Shown here: piece after piece, positions 53,097-61,425 of the stretch
Position numbering within the stretch: position 1 is the stretch's first letter
Layout: each line of letters begins with the position of its first letter
Origin: Lysinibacillus capsici
GTDB taxonomy: Bacteria; Bacillota; Bacilli; Bacillales_A; Planococcaceae
Direction of reading: 5' to 3'
Assembly: GCF_003367505.1 (NCBI RefSeq)
Contig: NZ_PXXX01000020.1
Span: forward strand, 62,001-126,000
DNA: 64,000 nucleotides
Position numbers and translations under genes: made by a program
Notes under the pieces: model-generated
Databases searched by the model: none
What the model saw: the letters and a program-made list of their open reading frames with translations, nothing else
Told to the model about the DNA's origin: nothing

Positions 53097-54635
53097 ATGA
53101 GCAATATCTCGACAGAAAATACACCACCTACAATGAAAGATAAAATTTTAGCAGGTGGATTACCAAAATATCATGACAAAAATGCACAACAAGGCAAGCT
53201 ATTTGTACGTGAGCGTCTTGAACTATTACTTGATGATGGTCTTCAATCAGAGGATGGACTCTATGCGAACTGTTTAGCAGGGGATTTACCAGCAGATGGC
53301 GTTATCACTGGTATTGGTAAAATCCATGGTCGCACAGTTTGTGTGCTAGCGAACGATTCAACGATTAAAGCTGGTTCTTGGGGAAAACGCACGGTTGAAA
53401 AAATGATTCGCATTCAAGAAACCGCTGAAAAGTTGAATTGTCCATTACTTTATTTAGTGGATTCAGCGGGTGCGCGTATTACAGATCAGCTTGAAATGTT
53501 CCCAGGGCGCCGAGGTGCAGGGCGCATTTTCTACAATCAAGTCAAACTGTCAGGAAAAGTTCCGCAAATTTGCTTATTATTTGGTCCTTCCGCAGCGGGT
53601 GGCGCCTATATTCCTGCATTTTGCGATATTGTGGTGATGGTAGAAGGGAATGCTTCTATGTATTTAGGATCTCCTCGAATGGCCGAAATGGTTATCGGTG
53701 AAAAAGTAGATTTAGAAACAATGGGTGGCGCAAAAATGCACTGTTCTGTTTCTGGTTGTGGAGATGTGCTTGTTAAATCCGAACAGGAGGCTATTACTTA
53801 TGCGCGCAAATATTTAGGATATTTCCCGAATAACTATGCAGAGCGTAGCAATGTAGAGGCTCCTAAACCACCAGCTTCATTTGATAAATCTATTGAAGAA
53901 TTAATTCCTCAAAATCAAAATGTACCATTTGATATGTATAAGCTAATTGATCGTATTATTGATGAAGATTCGTTTTGTGAGGTTAAGAAATTATTTGCAC
54001 CAGAATTAATTACAGGCCTTGCACGAATTAATGGACAATCCGTTGGGATCATCGCTAACCAACCACGTGTTAAGGGAGGCGTGCTATTCCACGATTCTGC
54101 TGATAAAGCGGCGAAATTTATTTCACTTTGTGATGCATTCAATATCCCACTGTTATTCCTAGCAGATGTTCCAGGCTTTATGATTGGTACTCAGGTAGAA
54201 AAAGCAGGAATCATCCGTCATGGTGCTAAAATGATTTTTGCCATGAGTGAGGCAACTGTTCCTAAGCTAACGGTCATTGTGCGTAAAGCGTATGGTGCAG
54301 GATTATATGCAATGGCTGGTCCTGCGTTTGAACCAGACTGCTGTATTGCCTTATCAAATGCACAAATTGCCGTAATGGGACCAGAAGCTGCTGTCAATGC
54401 CGTCTATGCCAATAAAATTGCAGAACTTCCAAAAGAAGAGCAAGCAAGCTTCATTGCCGAGAAACGTAAAGAATATCAAGAGGAAATTGATGTGTATCGC
54501 TTAGCTTCAGAGCTTATCATTGATGATGTGATTGAGCCTAATGAGCTGCGTAAGGTACTAGAAAATCGCTTAGAACTTTATATGTCAAAATACTTATTAT
54601 TCTCACAACGTAAGCATGGGGTAAACCCAGTTTAA
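53097..54635 (+). CDS. yngE: acyl-CoA carboxylase carboxyltransferase subunit (predicted MccB, YngE-like)
   Basis: Carboxyltransferase with N- and C-terminal crotonase-like halves, 512 residues (B. subtilis YngE is about 511). It moves CO2 from carboxybiotin to the acyl-CoA. Signature stretches: LVDSAGARI with GRRGAGRIFYNQV, and the oxyanion-hole GPSAAGGAYIPAFCD in the first half; LADVPGFMIGTQVEKAGIIRHGAKM and AYGAGLYAMAGPAFEPD in the second. With the biotin carboxylase and carrier it should form 3-methylcrotonyl-CoA carboxylase; propionyl-CoA carboxylase is the main alternative, but HMG-CoA lyase in the same operon favours the former. AAAGGGAGG precedes ATG. It is the last gene before a terminator. 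Confidence 0.92.
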   Translation: MSNISTENTPPTMKDKILAGGLPKYHDKNAQQGKLFVRERLELLLDDGLQSEDGLYANCLAGDLPADGVITGIGKIHGRTVCVLANDSTIKAGSWGKRTVEKMIRIQETAEKLNCPLLYLVDSAGARITDQLEMFPGRRGAGRIFYNQVKLSGKVPQICLLFGPSAAGGAYIPAFCDIVVMVEGNASMYLGSPRMAEMVIGEKVDLETMGGAKMHCSVSGCGDVLVKSEQEAITYARKYLGYFPNNYAERSNVEAPKPPASFDKSIEELIPQNQNVPFDMYKLIDRIIDEDSFCEVKKLFAPELITGLARINGQSVGIIANQPRVKGGVLFHDSADKAAKFISLCDAFNIPLLFLADVPGFMIGTQVEKAGIIRHGAKMIFAMSEATVPKLTVIVRKAYGAGLYAMAGPAFEPDCCIALSNAQIAVMGPEAAVNAVYANKIAELPKEEQASFIAEKRKEYQEEIDVYRLASELIIDDVIEPNELRKVLENRLELYMSKYLLFSQRKHGVNPV

Positions 54636-54648
54636 ACATACTTATTAT

Positions 54649-54683
54649 AAGGCTGTCTCTGCTGGTAGGAGACAGCCTTTTTG
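54649..54683 (+). terminator. terminator of the leucine/isovalerate operon
   Basis: An 11-bp perfect stem (54649-54659 with 54669-54679) with a 9-nt loop, followed by TTTT. Confidence 0.88.
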
Positions 54684-54758
54684 GATGATAATTTTTTCAG
54701 CTACTTGCAAGCTATAGATGAGCATATTAAAATATGGGAAGGAATAAAAGGGAAGTGG

Positions 54759-55334
54759 GTGTTAAGCTTGTCTAAAAACAACATAGCGGATGTTCAAAAT
54801 AATGCCAAGCTCCCATTACCATATCGGGATGTCATTGATACATATCATTTGCCGCTAAAGATCGCAGGTTGGATTTTATTTAGTATCTATTCATTTATGG
54901 CTTTTTATAAATTGGTTATTGATCGCTTAGTAGATGTAGTCGTCATTTTATTAAGGGGAGATTATTCTATAGGTGACTTAGGATTGTTTGATTATAGTAG
55001 CTGGCGATTAACTACTAATTTTATTCCCTTCGAAACGATTCTCCGTTATATAAACTACTCTCAATATTTTAATTGGGAAATTATAATCGTTAACTTACTT
55101 GGCAACTTATTAATTTTTACTCCCATGGGCTTTTTACTGCCATTGCTATCGAAGAAATTCCGAAAAGCGTGGGTTATTATTTGTTTAGGCTTTATTTCTA
55201 GTCTTGCTGTTGAAACCATTCAATTTATTTTTACCGTTGGTTCTGCGGATATTGATGATTTAATTTTGAATACAATTGGTGCATGGCTTGGTTACTTAGC
55301 CTATAAAGGTATATTGATTAGACCCAAAAAATAA
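54759..55334 (+). CDS. VanZ family membrane protein
   Basis: A membrane protein of about 191 residues with roughly five helices. The VanZ core is recognisable: NFIPFETILRYI, then ILIVNLLGN-like EIIIVNLLGNLLIFTPMGFLLPLL, and the terminal SADIDDLILNTIGAWLGYL, the conserved (D/E)xDD...N..G motif. VanZ-like proteins confer low-level teicoplanin resistance in one case, but most have unknown roles. The frame is open from 54681 inside the upstream terminator, so the start must be later; GTG at 54759 (5-6 nt after AAGGGA) is my choice, with TTG 54768 as alternative. Confidence 0.78.
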   Translation: MLSLSKNNIADVQNNAKLPLPYRDVIDTYHLPLKIAGWILFSIYSFMAFYKLVIDRLVDVVVILLRGDYSIGDLGLFDYSSWRLTTNFIPFETILRYINYSQYFNWEIIIVNLLGNLLIFTPMGFLLPLLSKKFRKAWVIICLGFISSLAVETIQFIFTVGSADIDDLILNTIGAWLGYLAYKGILIRPKK

Positions 55335-55335
55335 G

Positions 55336-55366
55336 AAAACAGTCCAGTATGAAGGGCTGTTTTTTT
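55336..55366 (+). terminator. terminator of the VanZ gene
   Basis: A 10-bp stem with one G-T pair (55336-55345 with 55354-55363), then T residues. The rest of the 325-bp gap up to 55659 is AT-rich. It contains a 20-codon GTG frame at 55524-55586 after an AGGAGG spaced 13 nt away, which I do not consider supported. Confidence 0.82.
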
Positions 55367-55659
55367 ACGTTGATTAACACCATTTGTATAGTGTATATGG
55401 TAATAAATTTTATTGAAAAGGGTATGAAGCTAATAAATGAATATGAAAATATTAGTTGTATGAGATTCTTTATACCTATTTAAAAAAATAATTAGTATCT
55501 CTTTAGGAGGTTAGTAGTAATTAGTGCTTGAATTTAATAGTGAAAATTCCGATAATGAGTGTACAGAAACTATTAAAATGGTATAGATAGAGTGTTAGGA
55601 AGAATGTTCATATCTATTAACTTATTAGCATATGTAGATAGAAGGGCGAGGTGAAAACT

Positions 55660-56385
55660 ATGAAAATATCAAATTTAATGGAACAAGAAAGAATTTCATC
55701 CCAGCATAATCGTAAAAAAATACTTCAGCGTAAAGAGGCAGGAGATGCCTATAGAAAAAATGCGATGTATTTTCAGCCAAAGAAAAACCCATTATTGATT
55801 GAACTTGAAAATTTATTATTAGGACGTACTGACCAAGATTTGTATGATCAGCAGCAAGAAGAGTCAAAAGAAGTAACTCCTCAGCAGAAAGCCATTATGG
55901 AAGATTTACAGCAAACAGAAAAGAATGTACGGGCCCATGAGCAAACCTATAAAGTAGGAATGAATGATAACGCTGATCCCTCGAATATATCCGATTCAGA
56001 ACTAAGTGACACACTGCACATTTTAGAGCAGGTACGTAATGCAGCATTGTCATCAGCAGAGCCTTCTCCTCAAGATTTACGTGTGGCGCAAAGCGTTGAT
56101 GCTCAAATACAGCATATGTTAAATAATTCAAATGTTGACGAGGTTGCCACAAATGAAAGCGAACCATCTTTTGTACGTGACATCATTGAAGTGAAGGTTC
56201 CTGAACGTTACTCGAAGGAATTGAAATTGGACCCATTTGCAGATACAATTTTCGGTAAGAACTATGAGACTGCATTCAAGTTAAGAGCATTTAAACAGGC
56301 ATCGGAAAGATATGCGGCTCACGTTCAAATGACGAAAAATGGCTATCGTCCAGACAAGGATTCTATGTTCTCTTTGATAGCCTGA
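55660..56385 (+). CDS. SprA-related family protein with degenerate metalloprotease motif
   Basis: A 241-residue soluble protein. Its middle matches the SprA-related family (putative metalloproteases): a V.PQQKAIMEDLQQTEKNVRAHEQ stretch, then LEQVRNAALSSAEPSPQDLRVAQ. In the family the first stretch normally continues HEQAH followed by AGG, an HExxH-type motif, and then a YAVGGEVSID segment. Here it reads HEQTYKVG, so the second His is missing and the following segment appears deleted. Protease activity is therefore not expected. The N-terminus (about 1-60) is basic; the C-terminus is charged. There is no signal peptide. GCGAGGTG is 6 nt before ATG 55660 (a GTG at 55651 lies inside it). It is 24 bp upstream of ybaK. 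Confidence 0.6.
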   Translation: MKISNLMEQERISSQHNRKKILQRKEAGDAYRKNAMYFQPKKNPLLIELENLLLGRTDQDLYDQQQEESKEVTPQQKAIMEDLQQTEKNVRAHEQTYKVGMNDNADPSNISDSELSDTLHILEQVRNAALSSAEPSPQDLRVAQSVDAQIQHMLNNSNVDEVATNESEPSFVRDIIEVKVPERYSKELKLDPFADTIFGKNYETAFKLRAFKQASERYAAHVQMTKNGYRPDKDSMFSLIA

Positions 56386-56409
56386 TGCTGTAGATAGGAG
56401 ATTGTTGAC

Positions 56410-56904
56410 ATGGCAAAGGCAAAGCACGCGAAAACGAATGCGATTCGTTTATTAGAACAACAAAAAATTCATTTTGATGTGATGGAATATGAAACAGGGG
56501 ACGGTCAAGTTGATGGTGTTTCTGTAGCTGAGAAAATAGGACAGCCTGTTGCTCGGGTATTTAAAACATTAGTAGCAAAAGCAAGTGCACAAAGGTTATT
56601 TGTATTTGTTATTCCAGTGGCTGAAGAGCTGGACTTAAAAGCAGCCGCGAAGGTAGTTGGGGAAAAGAAAATTGAAATGTTAGCGGTAAAAGATCTACTT
56701 AGCCATACTGGTTATGTTCGTGGTGGATGTTCACCAGTAGGGATGAAGAAGTTATATCCAACGGTCATCGATGTATCTGCTCAAGAACAAGGTAGTATAA
56801 TCGTTAGTGCTGGGAAAATTGGTATGCAAATTCATGTACAAATAGATGATTTGAAGAATATAACAAAGGCACAACTTGCCTCAATTACAACTACCCATGA
56901 GTGA
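56410..56904 (+). CDS. ybaK: Cys-tRNA(Pro)/Cys-tRNA(Cys) deacylase YbaK
   Basis: Trans-editing enzyme, 164 residues, that hydrolyses Cys mischarged on tRNA(Pro) after release from prolyl-tRNA synthetase. Family features: the start with [18 protein letters not shown], the conserved lysine in [34 protein letters not shown], and the [13 protein letters not shown] loop. Complete length. It lies 24 bp after the SprA-related gene, with TAGGAG in between, so the two are probably co-transcribed. The terminator stem overlaps its last codons. Confidence 0.92.
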   Translation: MAKAKHAKTNAIRLLEQQKIHFDVMEYETGDGQVDGVSVAEKIGQPVARVFKTLVAKASAQRLFVFVIPVAEELDLKAAAKVVGEKKIEMLAVKDLLSHTGYVRGGCSPVGMKKLYPTVIDVSAQEQGSIIVSAGKIGMQIHVQIDDLKNITKAQLASITTTHE

Positions 56905-56922
56905 GAGAATGGGTAGTTTTTT
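56889..56922 (+). terminator. terminator overlapping the end of ybaK
   Basis: A 10-bp perfect stem (56889-56898 with 56909-56918) ending in a T run. The left arm is part of the ybaK coding sequence. Confidence 0.85.
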
Positions 56923-57023
56923 ATGTGGTAAGATAAACGGTTTAGTTTAAGCACTATAGCTTAATTTTGGTTGAAAGTATGATAAAGTAATAGCAATATT
57001 ATTCATAGAGAGAAGGATAAGGA

Positions 57024-57659
57024 ATGCGTAGAATAATGGGGTGGCGTTGGACCTTTTTTATTGGTGGCTTAATGGTGATGTCACTTGGAATCACGATGTC
57101 GATAAAGGGGAAAATCGTTGGCACAAGCCCATGGGATGTTTTACATGTAGGTCTCTTTCAAAATTTTGGGTTAAGTATCGGCACATGGTCTATTGTAACA
57201 GGACTCTTTATAGTTGCTTCAACATCCATTGTATTACGTCAATGGCCAAAGATAGGTACTTGGCTCAATATGCTGCTAATCGGCTCGTTCATTGATGTAT
57301 TTAACTGGCTGTTGCCCTCAACGGATGTATATGGCTTACAAATTACATATTTTATAATTGGTTTATTTGTTTTGAGCTTTGGCTGTGGGATGTATATTGC
57401 ACCGAATATGGGCGCAGGACCAAGGGATACCTTAATGATGATACTTGTTGAAAAATTTGGCGGATCTATTAAGACAGCAAGAATGGGAATTGAAGTACTT
57501 GTAACCATTGTTGGCTGGCTTCTAGGAGGACCAGTTGGAGTAGGGACGGTATTGATCGCCTTAACCTCAGGCTATATTGTGCAATATTCATTACCGTATT
57601 GTCGTAAAATCTTGATGAAATGTATTGGAAATATGGAAGGCATGAAGCCATTCTATTAA
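57024..57659 (+). CDS. YczE/YyaS/YitT family membrane protein
   Basis: A 211-residue membrane protein with about five helices. It shows the family pattern of the YczE/YyaS group: GIAMSIKG-like GITMSIKGKIVGTSPWDVLHVGL, followed by a second copy-like FGCGMYIAPNMGAGPRDTLMM. These two (G.SPWD and GAGPRD) loops mark an internal repeat. YczE of B. subtilis has been tied to surfactin and sporulation phenotypes, but a transport substrate is not known. GAGAAGGATAAGG precedes ATG. It is a single gene with terminators before and after. Confidence 0.82.
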   Translation: MRRIMGWRWTFFIGGLMVMSLGITMSIKGKIVGTSPWDVLHVGLFQNFGLSIGTWSIVTGLFIVASTSIVLRQWPKIGTWLNMLLIGSFIDVFNWLLPSTDVYGLQITYFIIGLFVLSFGCGMYIAPNMGAGPRDTLMMILVEKFGGSIKTARMGIEVLVTIVGWLLGGPVGVGTVLIALTSGYIVQYSLPYCRKILMKCIGNMEGMKPFY

Positions 57660-57663
57660 ACCA

Positions 57664-57710
57664 AGAAGCTACTTATATCTGTAAAGGATAGAAGTAGCTT
57701 TTCATTTTTT
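57664..57710 (+). terminator. terminator of the YczE-type gene
   Basis: A 9-bp perfect stem (57666-57674 with 57692-57700), extended by G-T and A-T pairs, with a 17-nt loop and a T-rich tail. Confidence 0.7.
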
Positions 57711-57760
57711 TTAGCGTTCTTTCATATAATGCAGGGCACAAGCTAAAGGAGGAACGACAT

Positions 57761-58837
57761 TTGAACGGAAATGTAACGTATTATTTTGGACACGCATTGA
57801 CTGGCCAAGGTGTGAAGCATTTATATAAAGAAATGATGGAAGAGGCGTCTCTCGTTTATTTTTTGCAAGGGCCTGCCACATTTAAAGGTTCAGAACTGTT
57901 AAAAGAACTAGGATACTTCTATGTGAAACAGGGCTTTGCTGTCGAGTGGTTTAAGCATGCTTTATTAGAGGAGGTTGTTGAGGCCGTTTATATAAAAGGC
58001 TGTAACAGACTTTTTGTATGGGCATCTGAGTGGAATATCGAGCCAACTTTACTCGGTACAAAGCATCGTGTCATGTCTTTCTATGAATGCTTAGAAGACA
58101 TACAGCTTAAAAAGGTTGGAGAACAGCTTGCAGAGGCGATGCAAGAGCGTGCAACATGGCGTGAAAAATGCATAGCGAAACTGGATCAAGCAATCAAGCT
58201 ACATGATGACTGGGAGGTTATCACACAAAGCTGTATGAACTGGCAGGCATTAAATGAACAGGTGGAAAATTTAAAGTCGGAAGTGTTCCAATCTATTATT
58301 CTGAATAAAACAGGTATGCGGACACATCGTTTACTGGGAACGCTAACTCCTAGAGGTGCGGAAAATACAGTGGATAGTATCACCAAAAGTATCACGACTC
58401 GCTTCATGATTAAAGGTAAGCCAGGTACAGGCAAATCTTCACTAATGAAAAGCTTAGCCGATGAAGCAAATGCAAGAGGGCTTGATGCACAAATTGTTTG
58501 GTGTGGCTTAGATGCGGGATCTGTAGATATGGTCATTATCCCAGAGCTTAATTTCTGTATTTTTGATAGCACAGAGCCTCATATCTTTGATCCAGAGGAT
58601 GGTAGGTTAGGGGATAAGATATTTGATATTGGTCAACATTGTGCGCTGTCAGAGGAAGCAGAAACTGCGATCGAGGCAGTGCGAGCACAATACAAAGAAG
58701 CTATACAGGATGCGATGGGCCATTCCAAACGATATGCAGAAGCTGAATATACCGTTCGTCGTTTATTAGATAATTGTCTATCGGCTTCTTTATGGCGCGA
58801 AAAAACAGCGCCACTATTCGAAAGATTAACAAAGTAA
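57761..58837 (+). CDS. tandem P-loop ATPase-like protein (PRK06851 type), first P-loop decayed
   Basis: A 358-residue protein of the PRK06851 type, which consists of two related P-loop units. Unit 2 (about 200-350) has a full Walker A, KGKPGTGKSSLMKSL, followed by DAQIVWCGLDAGSVDMVIIPEL and TEPHIFDPEDG. Unit 1 (about 1-170) aligns to it (VYFLQGPATFKGSELLKELG where Walker A should be, then KQGFAVEWFKHALLEEVVEAVYI), but its GxxxxGKS is destroyed. Only the second site can bind nucleotide in the usual way. Function is unknown. It starts with TTG, 8 nt after AAAGGAGG. Confidence 0.75.
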   Translation: MNGNVTYYFGHALTGQGVKHLYKEMMEEASLVYFLQGPATFKGSELLKELGYFYVKQGFAVEWFKHALLEEVVEAVYIKGCNRLFVWASEWNIEPTLLGTKHRVMSFYECLEDIQLKKVGEQLAEAMQERATWREKCIAKLDQAIKLHDDWEVITQSCMNWQALNEQVENLKSEVFQSIILNKTGMRTHRLLGTLTPRGAENTVDSITKSITTRFMIKGKPGTGKSSLMKSLADEANARGLDAQIVWCGLDAGSVDMVIIPELNFCIFDSTEPHIFDPEDGRLGDKIFDIGQHCALSEEAETAIEAVRAQYKEAIQDAMGHSKRYAEAEYTVRRLLDNCLSASLWREKTAPLFERLTK

Positions 58838-58904
58838 TGTAGCTAATGGCTTGCATGTGCTAAACTAGGAGCGAGAACAGTTTTCCTAGGAAAGGATGAT
58901 ACGC

Positions 58905-60095
58905 TTGTCAAAAGTATTGAATGCATTTTTAGATGAAAACCTACAAGCCTTACATGAACAAGGCTTATACAATGAAATCGATCCAGTAGAGGGAGCAAAT
59001 GGCCCAATTATTCAGGTCCGTGGCAAAAATCTTGTTAACTTATCCTCTAACAACTATCTTGGTTTAGCAACAAATGAAGAATTAAAGCGTATTGCCAAAG
59101 AGACAATTGATAAATACGGTGTTGGAGCAGGTGCTGTTCGTACAATCAACGGGACACTTGACTTGCACGTAAAATTAGAAGAAAAGCTTGCTGAATTTAA
59201 AGGAACAGAAGCGGCTATTTCTTATCAATCTGGATTTAATTGTAATATGGCAGCTATTTCGGCTGTAATGGATAAAAATGATGCCATTCTATCTGATCAA
59301 TTAAACCATGCCTCTATTATTGATGGATGTCGCTTATCAAAGGCAAAAATCATCGCGTTTAATCACTCTGATATGGAGGATTTACGTGCAAAGGCAAAGG
59401 CAGCAAAGGAATCAGGTTTATACAATAAAATCATGGTTATCACAGATGGTGTCTTCTCAATGGATGGTGATATTGCTAAATTACCTGAAATTGTGGAAAT
59501 AGCTAAAGAGTTTGATTTAATCACGTATGTGGATGATGCACATGGTTCGGGTGTAACAGGTAAAGGAAAAGGAACTGTGAAGCATTTTGGATTAGAAAAA
59601 GAAATTGATTTCCAAATTGGTACATTATCAAAAGCCATTGGTGTAGTAGGTGGCTATGTAGCAGGTAAGAAAAATTTAATTGATTGGCTAAAAGTTCGCT
59701 CACGCCCATTCCTATTCTCAACAGCATTACCACCAGGTGATGTAGCCGCTATTACAGCAGCCGTGCAAATGCTGATTGATTCAACAGAGCTACACGATAA
59801 GCTGTGGGATAATGGAAATTATTTAAAAGCGGGGCTTGAGAAGCTTGGCTTTAATATTGGTGCGTCTGAGACACCAATTACTCCATGCATCATTGGGGAT
59901 GAAAAGTTAACACAGGAATTTTCAAAACGTTTATTTGAAGAAGGCGTTTATGCAAAATCAATTGTCTTCCCAACAGTTCCAAAAGGTACAGGTCGCGTTC
60001 GGAATATGCCAACAGCGGCACATACAAAAGAAATGCTTGATGATGCAATTGCGATTTACGAGAAGGTTGGTCGTGAATTAGGCGTTATTCAATAA
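58905..60095 (+). CDS. kbl: glycine C-acetyltransferase (2-amino-3-ketobutyrate CoA ligase)
   Basis: PLP enzyme of the alpha-oxoamine synthase family, 396 residues (B. subtilis Kbl is 392). It splits 2-amino-3-oxobutyrate with CoA into glycine and acetyl-CoA. Motifs: [22 protein letters not shown], the cofactor-stacking region [23 protein letters not shown], and the PLP lysine in [17 protein letters not shown]. The TTG at 58905 is 9 nt after AAAGG; an upstream ATG (58896) overlaps the RBS. The usual partner, threonine dehydrogenase (tdh), is not beside it. An 8-amino-7-oxononanoate synthase role is the alternative, but no bio genes are adjacent. Confidence 0.9.
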   Translation: MSKVLNAFLDENLQALHEQGLYNEIDPVEGANGPIIQVRGKNLVNLSSNNYLGLATNEELKRIAKETIDKYGVGAGAVRTINGTLDLHVKLEEKLAEFKGTEAAISYQSGFNCNMAAISAVMDKNDAILSDQLNHASIIDGCRLSKAKIIAFNHSDMEDLRAKAKAAKESGLYNKIMVITDGVFSMDGDIAKLPEIVEIAKEFDLITYVDDAHGSGVTGKGKGTVKHFGLEKEIDFQIGTLSKAIGVVGGYVAGKKNLIDWLKVRSRPFLFSTALPPGDVAAITAAVQMLIDSTELHDKLWDNGNYLKAGLEKLGFNIGASETPITPCIIGDEKLTQEFSKRLFEEGVYAKSIVFPTVPKGTGRVRNMPTAAHTKEMLDDAIAIYEKVGRELGVIQ

Positions 60096-60096
60096 G

Positions 60097-60131
60097 AAAA
60101 AGGCTTCCTCATGAATGGGGAAGCCTTTTTT
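60097..60131 (+). terminator. terminator of kbl
   Basis: A 12-bp perfect stem (60097-60108 with 60119-60130) with a 10-nt loop and a T run. Confidence 0.9.
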
Positions 60132-60145
60132 GCATGATAGAAAAG

Positions 60146-60205
60146 AAAAAGTGAAGGATAGAATCAAAAAAGTGACCGATAGAAGCTTAAATCTAACTGA
60201 TAGGG
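60146..60205. repeat. short tandem repeat with 21-bp period
   Basis: AAAAAGTGAAGGATAGAA (60146-60163) and AAAAAGTGACCGATAGAA (60167-60184) differ at only three bases and are spaced 21 bp. A third, weaker unit (60188-60205, with AACTGATAGGG) keeps the period. It lies between kbl and the convergent CoA-transferase gene. Confidence 0.6.
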
Positions 60206-60228
60206 CGATCTAAAAATAGACAATCACT

Positions 60229-61425
60229 TTATTTTGACCCAATTATTTTGCCTGCCTTGAGCTGTTGAATAGCTTGATCAGAAATATTTAATGCCTGTAA
60301 AATTTCTTCATTATGTTGTCCTAAAGTGGGTGCTGCACTTGTTAGCTGTCCAGGTGTTTGTGAAAACTTAGCTGGGAAGCCCAATGTTCTCATTGGTCCA
60401 GCAGTCGGATGCTCATAGGACAGTACCATGCCACGCTCTAGTATATGAGGGTCATTCAATGTTTGGTCATAAGAATAGATTGGACTAGATGGTACACCAT
60501 GCTTATCTAATAGTTCGAGCCAGTAGATAGCCTTATGCTTAATTAGCTCGCTTTCAATTTCTGCTTCCAGCTCCCTCACATGTTGGGCACGTGAATAGTT
60601 GGTAGCAAAGAGAGGATTGTCTAACCAATCAGGTCGATTGACAACCTTTGCCGCAAAAATCTCCCATAGCTTTTGATTGCCAGCACCTACTAGAATATAG
60701 TCATCCTGTGTTTTGAAACCTTGATAGGGCGCAGACACACGATGGGCGGTTCCTGTTCGCTCAGGTAACTCACCCTTTCCGAAGTAAGCAGCGGCCTCCC
60801 AAACAGTCCACGCAAGACCTGACTCCACTAAGGACACATCAATATATTGACCTTCACCACTACGAAGCTTATAAATATAGGCCATTAAAATCGATTGTAA
60901 GGCTGTTTGTGCAGCAGCAATATCATTCACCGCAAAGCCAACCTTTACAGGTCGTCCATCTGCTTCACCTGTCATATGCATTAAGCCACTCAGACCCTGA
61001 GCCATAATATCATAGCCACCCTTTTGACTATAAGGACCTGTTTGACCATAACCGGAAATAGAGCAGTAAATTAGGCCAGGATTGATGGCTTTTAATGTGT
61101 CATAATCAATACCAAGCTTTTTCGTTACACCTGGTCGATAATTTTCCACAAGTACATCAACAGATTGAATCAATTCTTTAAATAAAGCCAGTCCCTCAGT
61201 CGTTTTTAAATTGATGCAGACACCTTTTTTATTACGATTAACCATCATATACATATGACTTTCTTCATTAACGAATGGACCCATTGTACGGGTATCGTCT
61301 CCATTTGGGTATTTTTCAATTTTGATAACTTCTGCACCCATATCTGCTAACACCATGGTGCAATAAGGACCTGCTAAGACTTGTGATAATTCGATAACCT
61401 TTAATCCTTGTAATGCTTGTTTCAT
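60229..61425 (-). CDS. CaiB/BaiF family CoA-transferase
   Basis: Class III CoA-transferase, 398 residues. It moves CoA between two carboxylic acids through an aspartyl-CoA thioester. Family features: GLKVIELSQVLAGPYCTMVLADMGAEVIKIE at the start, the NRNKKGVCINLK segment, LVENYRPGV, SISGYGQTGPY, and the probable catalytic Asp in VGFAVNDIAAAQ. The C-terminal GQHNEEIL is also typical. The acyl donor and acceptor cannot be read. It is the last gene of a minus-strand operon, and its start overlaps the stop of the flavoenzyme gene by 4 bases, so the two are coupled. Confidence 0.9.
   Translation of the reverse strand: MKQALQGLKVIELSQVLAGPYCTMVLADMGAEVIKIEKYPNGDDTRTMGPFVNEESHMYMMVNRNKKGVCINLKTTEGLALFKELIQSVDVLVENYRPGVTKKLGIDYDTLKAINPGLIYCSISGYGQTGPYSQKGGYDIMAQGLSGLMHMTGEADGRPVKVGFAVNDIAAAQTALQSILMAYIYKLRSGEGQYIDVSLVESGLAWTVWEAAAYFGKGELPERTGTAHRVSAPYQGFKTQDDYILVGAGNQKLWEIFAAKVVNRPDWLDNPLFATNYSRAQHVRELEAEIESELIKHKAIYWLELLDKHGVPSSPIYSYDQTLNDPHILERGMVLSYEHPTAGPMRTLGFPAKFSQTPGQLTSAAPTLGQHNEEILQALNISDQAIQQLKAGKIIGSK

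Noticed and set aside
55524-55586. 20-codon GTG frame after an AGGAGG
   Set aside because: Spacing from the RBS (13 nt) is poor, the peptide has no feature of a leader or signalling peptide, and the region is AT-rich.
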